From contig JARXAU010000004.1 of the NCBI GenBank assembly GCA_029865675.1, positions 1 to 7,929 on the forward strand: a DNA stretch of 7,929 bases, given 5' to 3'. How positions within the stretch are numbered: the stretch's first letter is position 1; each line of letters begins with the position of its first letter. Under the pieces are notes generated by a model. That model did not search any database, was not told the DNA's origin, and worked only from the letters and a program-made list of their open reading frames with translations. Below, piece after piece: positions 1 through 5,490 of the stretch. The DNA is from Rhodoferax sp. GTDB taxonomy: Bacteria > Pseudomonadota > Gammaproteobacteria > Burkholderiales > Burkholderiaceae_C. The position numbers and the translations under genes are program-made.

Positions 1-1
1 G

Positions 2-61
2 GCATCACTTTACCCCGGAGCCACCCGCGCACCGGGCCTGCGCCTCTCCCTCTCCCTGTAG
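2..61 (+). CDS. Possible 3' end of an upstream gene (outer-membrane barrel-like tail)
   Basis: Reading from base 2, the frame is open to a TAG at 59-61 and gives 19 residues ending in GLRLSLSL, preceded by LYPGATRAP. A 'YPG..R..RLSLS' ending resembles the last beta strand of TonB-dependent receptors and other outer-membrane barrels, although these usually end in an aromatic residue and this one ends in Leu. The other two forward frames give low-quality translations. Only 19 residues are visible, so this is weak inference. If correct, an outer-membrane receptor gene lies directly upstream of the YHYH/HupE cluster on the same strand. Confidence 0.25.
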   Translation, partial: ASLYPGATRAPGLRLSLSL

Positions 62-258
62 CCACCTGGGCAGCCTCCTGCGTGTGCCCGCAATCTGCAA
101 GCCCTTGAAGTGCCGGCTTGCTGGCACGCATGGCTGTACAGCGTGGCTGTGCAGCGTCGCTTATGGCGGCCCGAGGCCATGGGAAGCTTCGCGATTGCAG
201 GCTACCGCCGCACGCACATCAAGCACCCAAGCCTCCCTGAACACGGACTCTCAAGCTC
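62..258. other. GC-rich non-coding stretch
   Basis: No convincing gene is seen. Short open frames (from 84 and 110) lack ribosome binding sites and show Cys/Trp/Arg-rich translations typical of chance frames. The stretch contains a small hairpin at 110-127 (GTGCC/GGCAC arms extended by further pairs, loop about 4 nt) without a T-run. It also contains a 13-bp tandem repeat at 131-156. It may be the trailer of the upstream gene and/or distal regulatory DNA. Confidence 0.5.
131..156. repeat. 13-bp imperfect tandem repeat containing a palindrome
   Basis: TGGCTGTACAGCG (131-143) is followed directly by TGGCTGTGCAGCG (144-156), with one mismatch. The first copy contains the perfect 10-bp palindrome GCTGTACAGC (133-142), and the second copy has the same palindrome with one substitution. 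Two adjacent dyads could be paired protein binding sites or simple slippage. Nothing else supports either reading. Confidence 0.5.
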
Positions 259-300
259 AAAAAAAATTTTAAATAAAATCAAATTTTTAAAAAAAATAAT
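259..300. promoter_or_regulatory. AT-rich A-tract island, probable promoter-proximal DNA
   Basis: After GC-rich sequence, composition switches abruptly to almost pure A/T. There is an A8 run at 259-266, T4 at 267-270, T5 at 284-288 and A8 at 289-296, roughly phased as in curved DNA. Such islands in GC-rich genomes often hold promoters, UP elements or nucleoid-protein binding sites. TAAAAT at 274-279 and TATAAC at 314-319 each match five of six bases of a sigma-70 -10 box, but neither has a clear -35 partner. The promoter assignment is therefore inference from position. Confidence 0.45.
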
Positions 301-303
301 GTT

Positions 304-329
304 TTATTGTTAATATAACAATAATTGTT
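304..329. promoter_or_regulatory. Two overlapping perfect inverted repeats, candidate operator
   Basis: TTATTGTTA (304-312) and TAACAATAA (316-324) are perfect 9-bp inverted arms around a 3-bp centre. The right arm's AACAAT (317-322) also pairs with ATTGTT (324-329) around a single base, giving a second perfect dyad that shares one half site. The array is three ATTGTT-type half sites, alternating in orientation. It ends 19 bp before the ATG at 349 and overlaps a TATAAC -10-like hexamer, a typical place for a repressor site. The core TGTTA-ATA-TAACA resembles Fur-superfamily (particularly Zur-type) AT-rich dyads, but its centre is 2 bp shorter than the Zur consensus as I recall it, so the regulator is unassigned. 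Confidence 0.5.
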
Positions 330-336
330 CAACTAC

Positions 337-342
337 GAGGGT
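337..342 (+). promoter_or_regulatory. Ribosome binding site fixing the start at 349
   Basis: GAGGGT lies 6 bp upstream of the ATG at 349. An in-frame ATG at 325 lies inside the inverted-repeat array and would add eight residues ahead of the signal peptide. The Shine-Dalgarno position and the normal lipoprotein signal starting at 349 decide the start. Confidence 0.7.
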
Positions 343-348
343 CTAGCA

Positions 349-1974
349 ATGCAAACTACCAAATTTCCAGCGGCGCTTTTAGTTGCCTTCATCTTGGGGG
401 GGGCAGGCTTAGTCGCCTGCGGCGGGGGCAGTGGGGGCGACAGCGCGAGTGACACCACGCCACCCACGCTCAACATCGGCTCGAGCGTCAGCACACTCAA
501 AGGCGGTGCGACGACAACGATTACGTTTTCATTCAGTGAAGCACCTAGCGGCTTCACCGCATCTGACATCCGCACCTCCGGTGGAGCCTTGTCAGGCCTG
601 GCGGCATCGTCCGCCGACCCCAAGGTCTACACCGCAACCTTTACAGCGGGCAGTGGCAATGGCACGGCGAGCATCACGGTGGCAGCAGGCAGCTATACCG
701 ATGCGGCAGGAAACGCAGGCGCTGCGGGCGCATCCCCCAGCCTGGCGGTGGACACGATTGCGCCGACGGTGGCCATCCAAAGCGACAGCGCAACGTTGGT
801 ACCCGGTGCCAGCAGTGCCATCACTTTTACCTTTAGTGAAGACCCGAGCAGCAGCTTTACGTGGAACGGCAGCACAGGTTCGGTGGTGGTCAGCGGCGGT
901 AGTTTGGGGGCGATTGCAGGCGATGGCCTGACACGCACTGCGACCTTCACTGCTGGCAATACCAACGGCGCGGCAAGCATCACCGTTCCAGTGGGCGCTT
1001 ATACCGATACCGTAGGCAACCCTGGGGCAGCGGGCACATCCCCCAGCTTGACGGTCAGCAGCGGCGTAAGCCGAAGCCCGAGCGTGAACCTGGGCTCCAA
1101 CACCAGCGGTGGCACCTCGGGCGTGGGCTGCGCCCTGGCCTACAGCGGCTCGCAGCTGCTGTCTTATGCCATGCTGGGCTCAAGTTCGACGATGAGCGAA
1201 AGCCTGAACTACCTGTCCAACTGGGCCTGCGCAGGGACGCGCACGCTGGCCGGCAACGCCGTACCCAACCATGCCACGACCGATGGCAAATTCGCAAGCC
1301 GGCTCTCAGCGCAAACGATTTCCAAAACCTTTCCCGTAAATCCCTCGCTCGCCGCCTCTGCCACCACGCTGCAAATACCAGGCTACTTGCTCAACAGCGT
1401 CAAATTGGAGCCCGGAACTGCGGGCAAGTGCACCACCGCCGCCACCTCGGTACGCGATGGATGCGACTACGCCGGCACCTCGGGCGCCGTGACCATGGAG
1501 GTGTTGCAAGACCCCTCGGTGACGGCCAGCACCTGGTGGGACTTTGGAGCCGACACCAGCAACGCCCACGTACAACCCAACGGCGAGTACCACTACCACG
1601 GCATGCCCAATTTGCTCATTCCCAAGCTCAATACCAACAGTGCCAACTCCATGACGCTGGTGGGATGGGCCATGGATGGCTTCCCGATCTACGCAGACAA
1701 AGGCTACGCCACTGCCAACGACGCAACGTCGGCCCTCAAGAGCATGAAAGGCAGCTACCGGCTCAAGACCACCGGCGTGCGCACCCAGCCCTCAAGCACC
1801 TATTTCCCCCTGGGAATGTTCGTGGTGGACTGGGAGTACGTGGCGGGCCTGGGCGACTTGGACGAGTGCAATGGCCGCACCGGCGTGACGCCAGAGTTCC
1901 CCAACGGCACCTACCACTACTACATCACCAGCACCTACCCCTTTATTCAGCGCTGCACCAAGGGGAGTAAATGA
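349..1974 (+). CDS. Lipoprotein with two Ig-like domains and a C-terminal YHYH domain
   Basis: The product is 541 residues, predicted to be anchored in the envelope by lipid. Residues 1-24 form a lipoprotein signal ending in the lipobox LVAC (Cys24), followed by a Gly/Ser/Asp linker. Two Ig-like repeats of about 100 residues (35-135 and 136-237) share the patterns TITFSFSE/AITFTFSE, TATFTAG.., ASITV and YTD..GN.GAAG; they resemble the bacterial Ig-like domains common in surface proteins. The C-terminal part (about 330-540) is a YHYH domain: DTSNAH then YHYH at 414-417, GWAMDGFPIY at 439-448, LDECNGR at 504-510, and TYHYYIT with a final Cys536. Cys261, 294, 361, 372, 507 and 536 could form disulfides. 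YHYH domains have no settled function; the dense His/Tyr/Asp/Cys motifs suggest metal or small-ligand binding (inference). It is first in the cluster and its stop overlaps the next gene by 4 bp. A regulatory dyad sits just upstream. Confidence 0.88.
   Translation: MQTTKFPAALLVAFILGGAGLVACGGGSGGDSASDTTPPTLNIGSSVSTLKGGATTTITFSFSEAPSGFTASDIRTSGGALSGLAASSADPKVYTATFTAGSGNGTASITVAAGSYTDAAGNAGAAGASPSLAVDTIAPTVAIQSDSATLVPGASSAITFTFSEDPSSSFTWNGSTGSVVVSGGSLGAIAGDGLTRTATFTAGNTNGAASITVPVGAYTDTVGNPGAAGTSPSLTVSSGVSRSPSVNLGSNTSGGTSGVGCALAYSGSQLLSYAMLGSSSTMSESLNYLSNWACAGTRTLAGNAVPNHATTDGKFASRLSAQTISKTFPVNPSLAASATTLQIPGYLLNSVKLEPGTAGKCTTAATSVRDGCDYAGTSGAVTMEVLQDPSVTASTWWDFGADTSNAHVQPNGEYHYHGMPNLLIPKLNTNSANSMTLVGWAMDGFPIYADKGYATANDATSALKSMKGSYRLKTTGVRTQPSSTYFPLGMFVVDWEYVAGLGDLDECNGRTGVTPEFPNGTYHYYITSTYPFIQRCTKGSK
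451..1059 (+). repeat. Tandem repeat encoding two Ig-like domains
   Basis: The two Ig-like units of the first lipoprotein (451-753 and 754-1059) are diverged tandem copies. The clearest nucleotide similarity is where each unit ends: the stretches encoding YTDAAGNAGAAGASPSL and YTDTVGNPGAAGTSPSL keep the same codon order and several identical codon blocks. Copy number in such arrays commonly varies between strains. Confidence 0.65.
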
Positions 1975-3056
1975 GCATGCTGAGCAGCCGTATTTGCCTG
2001 CGCCTTTGGGCCATCGCCATAACGCTGGGCGGCTTGGTGGGAGTGGGGGTGGGGGTGGCGCAGGCCCACCCCATGCCGGCCGGTCAAGGCACGCTCAACA
2101 TGGTTGGGCAGCGGGTGTACTTTGTTGCCTCCTTGTCCAGAGTGGATTTTCCAGGGCTGTCCGCAGCGTCCACGGCGTCCAAGGGGCCGCAGGAAACGGC
2201 GGCGCAGTTCGAGCAAGCAGTGGTGCTGCGCGACGGCCAAGAGCGCGCGCAGTGGAAGGAGGTGCTGGTTCTGCCCTCTGCCCACGACGACCCGGACCAT
2301 GTGCTTGCCATGGCGGTGGCTGAATTTGCCCAGCCGCCCCACACCCTGGAAGTGCAGATGGACTTGGTGCAAGCGCAAGAAGTGATCACCCTGCGCGCCA
2401 CCCGCACCCAGGACGGCCAGCCAGGCTCCAAAGAAGTGGGCATGCTGTCGTCGGCCAAGCCGCAATTCGTGTTTTTTGCGCCCTGGTGGCAGCGTTTGGC
2501 TGCGTTTGTGCACGAGGGTTTCGTGCACATCATGGAAGGCTGGGACCACCTGCTGTTTTTGGTGGCCCTGCTGGCGACTGGCATCACGCTGCGGCGCTGG
2601 GCGACGCTGCTCACCGGCTTTACCCTGTCCCATGGGCTCACTTTTGGGCTGGCCAGCCTGGGCTGGGTGCAGGCCCCATCCGCCTTGGTCGAGCCCGCGA
2701 TTGCCGCCTCGATTGCGCTGGTGGCCTGCCTGCACTTGCTGGGCGTGCGCATGCGTCTGCGCTGGGAGCTTGCCTTGGTGATGGCGCTGGGGCTGATCCA
2801 CGGCCTGGGCTTTGCGTCTGCACTGCAATCGTCTGCCGAAGGCGCCTCGGCGCTAATCCAAAGCTACCCGGTGCTGGGCATTGTGGGCTTTAACCTGGGA
2901 GTAGAGGCGGGGCAAGCCGTGGTTGCAGCAGTCTTGTTCGCGCTGGTGCGGGGCTTGCAGCGCTTGGCGCCCCAGGCGCGCCACCTGCAATGGCAGCGCG
3001 GCCTCTCGGCCGTGGCCGCCACAGTGGCTTGCTACTGGCTTCTTCAACGCGTCTGA
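1971..3056 (+). CDS. HupE/UreJ_2-family membrane protein with periplasmic ectodomain
   Basis: The product is a 361-residue polytopic inner-membrane protein. Residues 1-32 form a signal peptide ending AQA, so the mature chain would begin at His33. A soluble region (33-165) includes HDDPDH at 105-110. The membrane part has the family hallmarks: HIMEGWDHLLFL from His186, FTLSHGLTFGLASLG at 217-231, VEPAIAASIAL at 240-250, GLIHGLGFAS at 274-283 and GFNLGVEAGQ at 306-315, with about six helices. HupE and UreJ proteins are tied to nickel/cobalt uptake near hydrogenase or urease genes; the HupE/UreJ_2 branch with an N-terminal ectodomain is less characterised. Intramembrane His186, Asp192, His193, His221, Glu241, His277 and Glu312 are plausible metal-path residues. 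The ATG at 1971 overlaps the previous stop (ATGA). The second ATG at 1977 is better spaced (9 bp) from AGGGGAG at 1961-1967 and may be the true start. No hydrogenase or urease gene is present in the window. Confidence 0.88.
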   Translation: MSMLSSRICLRLWAIAITLGGLVGVGVGVAQAHPMPAGQGTLNMVGQRVYFVASLSRVDFPGLSAASTASKGPQETAAQFEQAVVLRDGQERAQWKEVLVLPSAHDDPDHVLAMAVAEFAQPPHTLEVQMDLVQAQEVITLRATRTQDGQPGSKEVGMLSSAKPQFVFFAPWWQRLAAFVHEGFVHIMEGWDHLLFLVALLATGITLRRWATLLTGFTLSHGLTFGLASLGWVQAPSALVEPAIAASIALVACLHLLGVRMRLRWELALVMALGLIHGLGFASALQSSAEGASALIQSYPVLGIVGFNLGVEAGQAVVAAVLFALVRGLQRLAPQARHLQWQRGLSAVAATVACYWLLQRV

Positions 3057-3113
3057 TTCCGCGCAAATTTGGTCTCTTTTAACGCCCCCTCATCCTTTTT
3101 TCCCTTTCTCCAC

Positions 3114-3140
3114 TTCGACCTTTCGACCTTTCGACCTTTC
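3114..3140. repeat. 8-bp tandem repeat (TTCGACCT, 3.4 copies)
   Basis: TTCGACCT occurs at 3114-3121, 3122-3129 and 3130-3137, followed by a partial TTC, with no mismatches. It ends exactly where the Shine-Dalgarno sequence AAGGA (3141-3145) begins. A perfect short tandem repeat beside a ribosome binding site can change length by slippage. Because it lies upstream of the binding site, a change would alter the leader rather than the reading frame. Confidence 0.85.
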
Positions 3141-3145
3141 AAGGA
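3141..3145 (+). promoter_or_regulatory. Ribosome binding site fixing the start at 3152
   Basis: AAGGA is 6 bp upstream of the ATG at 3152. The in-frame ATG at 3146 overlaps the end of the binding site and is not usable in the normal way, so the shorter start is preferred. Confidence 0.7.
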
Positions 3146-3151
3146 ATGTGT

Positions 3152-4921
3152 ATGCACCAACTTTACAAACCAAGCGTCACTTTTTTGCTCAGCGCGCTGC
3201 TCATAGCGTGCGGCGGCGGCGGCTCAGGCAACACCAGCCCCAACGCCAGCGTGCCTGGCGCACCCACTTCCGTGGTCGCTACAGCCTCAGACGGTAGCGC
3301 CAGCATCGCATTTAGCGCGCCCAGCTCCAACGGAGGGTCCGCCATCACGGCATACAGCGCCACTTGCACGGGCGCGGGCGCCACCAAAGCGGGCACTGGT
3401 GCGGCGAGCCCGGTCGTGGTCAGCGGTCTGACCAATGGCAGCACCTACACCTGCACCGTGGCGGCCACCAACGCCATCGGGTCCGGGGCCGCTTCGTCCT
3501 CGGTGACCACCACGCCCGCAGCGGTGTCAACGGGCGGCACACTGTCTCTGACCGGCGTGGCCGGCCAGACCAGTGGGGCACTCCCGGTGACCTATACCTG
3601 CGACGGCTCTAGCGTGTCCCCCGCGCTGGCGTGGACCAACGCACCTGCTGGTACGACCAACTTTGCGGTGGTGATGAGCACCATCCCTGGCCCCGGAACC
3701 GTCAAATACAACTGGCTGCTGTACAACATTCCCGCAGGCACTACCGCAGTAGCGCAGGGCGCCACGGCCGGTGGCACTTATGGCTTTAGCGACGACGGCG
3801 GCGGTCTGGCCTACGCGCCGCCTTGCTCGTCGAGTGCGGGTACCAAGGACTACACCTTTACCGTTTACGCCTTGTCAAGTAATCCCACGCTGCCGTCGAG
3901 TGCAAGCGCGGTCACCGGTTCGGTGCTGGTCAACGCCTTGTCCACCGTTAGCTTGGGTAGCGCGTCCGTCACCCTAAGTTACACCCGCACCCAGGCCACC
4001 ATCAACTGCAAGCAAATGCAAAAGTCTTTGGGCAGCTATGCGGCCAGCAACGGTCTGAGCATCAGCTGTGGCTACGGAAGCGACACCGCCAACGCCTACT
4101 TCAACACACCCGGCATCCAAACCGCCAACCCGATGATGACGGGCATTACCCAAACGATTTTGCAAGTGCCCGTCGCGCAGACTTTCACCGGTGCCAATGC
4201 GTGGAAAATTCCGCTGGTGCCCGCCATTGCGGCCACTACCACCACAGCCGAAGACGGCCCCATCGGCGTGGCCGTGAACGGCATCCCCATCTTCAACGCC
4301 TGCAAACAAGGCGGTTGCCAAAACGGCGATACCAAAGCCTTGGGCGAACTCGACACCTGCAATGGCCACGCCGGCAAAGCCGACGACTACCACTACCACG
4401 CAGCACCGGTTTGCATGATGGCGGAGAAAACCCAGTCGGATCCGAAGTTTTGGGACACCAACCCCATTGGCTGGGCGCTGGATGGATTTGCGATCTTTGG
4501 CTACTACAACCCCGACGGCACCACGGCGACGCGCGACAGCGTTTGTGGTGGCAACGACCTGACCCACCCGAACGCACCCACCGGCTACGCCTACCACGTG
4601 ACCGATGTTGCGCCGTATGTCCTATCGTGCTTTAAAGGCACGCCCGTGGAAGACATCGCCCGCCAGGCCGGTGACAAGTATTCCGTGCTGCACGACGGTG
4701 GCGCGAACTTGGGCAGCGCCGGCGGATCTGGCGTGTCGGGCATGGTGCTCGATACCAGCGCTGAGAAGCTGGCCATCGGTGGTACATCCACACTCTCGTG
4801 GACCAAAAACAGCACGAGCTACCAGATTTTGTACAAACGCACCAGCAACGTGTGCTGGGACTTTATGTTCAAAACCAGCGGTACGGTTACCTCCAACCAA
4901 ACCTACTGCCGGGCCAAGTGA
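3152..4921 (+). CDS. Lipoprotein with FN3, PEBP-like and YHYH domains
   Basis: The product is 589 residues. Residues 1-20 are a lipoprotein signal with lipobox LIAC (Cys20), followed by a Gly/Ser/Asn linker. Residues 34-122 fit a fibronectin type III domain (PGAPTSVVAT, ITAYSATC, GLTNGSTYTCTVAATNAIG). Residues about 130-280 match the phosphatidylethanolamine-binding (YbhB/YbcL, PEBP) fold: YTCDGSSVSPALAW, WLLYNIPAGT, YAPPCSSSAGTKDYTFTVYAL, and a final LSYTR. The usual PEBP anion-site residues are not kept: the DPD segment is replaced near 176-181, the first His is Asn187 and the second is Lys232. Residues about 330-500 are a YHYH domain: GVAVNGIPIFN, LDTCNGHAG, YHYH at 413-416, GWALDGFAIFGY and YAYHVTDVAPYVLSC. 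A Cys-containing tail follows (WDFMFK..YC). Its stop overlaps the next start by one base. It may bind or pass on a ligand together with the HupE-type protein; this is inference from context. Confidence 0.87.
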   Translation: MHQLYKPSVTFLLSALLIACGGGGSGNTSPNASVPGAPTSVVATASDGSASIAFSAPSSNGGSAITAYSATCTGAGATKAGTGAASPVVVSGLTNGSTYTCTVAATNAIGSGAASSSVTTTPAAVSTGGTLSLTGVAGQTSGALPVTYTCDGSSVSPALAWTNAPAGTTNFAVVMSTIPGPGTVKYNWLLYNIPAGTTAVAQGATAGGTYGFSDDGGGLAYAPPCSSSAGTKDYTFTVYALSSNPTLPSSASAVTGSVLVNALSTVSLGSASVTLSYTRTQATINCKQMQKSLGSYAASNGLSISCGYGSDTANAYFNTPGIQTANPMMTGITQTILQVPVAQTFTGANAWKIPLVPAIAATTTTAEDGPIGVAVNGIPIFNACKQGGCQNGDTKALGELDTCNGHAGKADDYHYHAAPVCMMAEKTQSDPKFWDTNPIGWALDGFAIFGYYNPDGTTATRDSVCGGNDLTHPNAPTGYAYHVTDVAPYVLSCFKGTPVEDIARQAGDKYSVLHDGGANLGSAGGSGVSGMVLDTSAEKLAIGGTSTLSWTKNSTSYQILYKRTSNVCWDFMFKTSGTVTSNQTYCRAK

Positions 4922-5478
4922 TGCTGCGCGCGGTCTGCGCCATAGCGCTGGCCTCCCTGGCCTTGTGCGCCAGCGCCCACGAGTCCACCGACAACCGCGC
5001 CACCCTGGTGCTGCGCGAGCCCACGCACCTGGTGGTAACGCTGTATGTGGGCTACGGCGAGCTGCTGCACCGCACGCTGGCGCCGCAGCAGCCTGTGGTG
5101 GACTTTTTGGCGGCCCACGCGTCCATGCCCGCTGAAGAGTTCGCGCGGGTGGTGGTGGCGGCGCAGACGCGATGGCAATCGGGCATCGCGCTGCGCGGTG
5201 CGCAAGACAAGCCCCTGGGCCACGCCGTGTGGGCCTGGCCCAAGCCCGCCGAGGTGCAGCAACTGCTGCGCATGCGCTTGATGCAAAGCCTGGCCGACCC
5301 CAGCCGTGCGGCGCACGAAGAACCCACCGAAGTGCGCGCCGAGCTGCGCAGCAGCAAGGCCATTGCTGCACTCAAGGTGGCCTTTCCGCCCGAGTTTCAA
5401 AAAGTGATTGTGGTGTCCTACCGCCCCAGCCAGGTGACACTGGAGCCGCGCAAGCCTGCGGCGCTGGTGCAGTTTTAA
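4921..5478 (+). CDS. Small secreted protein of unknown function, mature N-terminus predicted to be His
   Basis: The product is 185 residues and I do not recognise a named family. Residues 1-19 form a signal peptide (hydrophobic core, cleavage after ASA), giving mature chain HESTDNRATLVLREPTHLVV. Cys16 is not in a lipobox because Leu precedes it, and the mature protein has no Cys. The N-terminal strand pattern (AHE..., alternating hydrophobics) recalls the ectodomain start of HupE/UreJ_2 proteins, so it may be a free-standing relative of that domain; this is a guess. The middle (about 55-145) looks helical, and the C-terminus (FPPEFQKVIVVSYRPSQVTL) looks like a beta hairpin. The start forms TGATG with the previous stop, and no good Shine-Dalgarno precedes it, so it is probably translated by coupling. 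The same frame is open upstream from 4798, but that part only shadows the previous gene. Confidence 0.8.
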   Translation: MLRAVCAIALASLALCASAHESTDNRATLVLREPTHLVVTLYVGYGELLHRTLAPQQPVVDFLAAHASMPAEEFARVVVAAQTRWQSGIALRGAQDKPLGHAVWAWPKPAEVQQLLRMRLMQSLADPSRAAHEEPTEVRAELRSSKAIAALKVAFPPEFQKVIVVSYRPSQVTLEPRKPAALVQF

Positions 5479-5490
5479 ATCGACAGTCCG

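Larger units (their letters stand above)
3057..3151 (+). other. Pyrimidine-rich spacer inside the cluster
   Basis: These 95 bases separate the HupE-type gene from the second lipoprotein gene and are strongly C/T-biased on the plus strand, with a T6 run at about 3097-3102. No hairpin terminator and no convincing -35/-10 pair is visible, so read-through from upstream is likely. The spacer carries the 8-bp tandem repeat at 3114-3140 and the ribosome binding site of the next gene. Confidence 0.5.

Noticed and set aside
84..313. Two short plus-strand open frames (62 and 67 residues)
   Set aside because: They overlap each other in different frames, lack Shine-Dalgarno sequences, and one runs into the AT-rich regulatory island.
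304..324. Canonical Zur box
   Set aside because: The half sites resemble Zur-type TGTTA/TAACA, but the centre is 3 bp rather than the 5 bp expected from the consensus I recall, so I list it only as an unassigned dyad.
1947..2828. 293-residue open frame on the minus strand
   Set aside because: It lies opposite the HupE-type gene, has a His/Gln/Arg-rich translation without domains, and the plus-strand product has clear family motifs.
3114..3140. CRISPR-like or attachment-site repeat
   Set aside because: The unit is only 8 bp with no spacers and no nearby integrase or Cas gene, so it is a simple tandem repeat.
4921..4968. Lipoprotein signal in the small secreted protein (Cys16)
   Set aside because: The residue before Cys16 is Leu, which does not fit a lipobox; ASA after it is a good signal peptidase I site.
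3974..5371. Minus-strand open frames of 207 and 249 residues
   Set aside because: Both are antisense to the second lipoprotein and the small secreted protein, with repetitive Gly/Val or Ala/Arg-rich translations and no ribosome binding sites.
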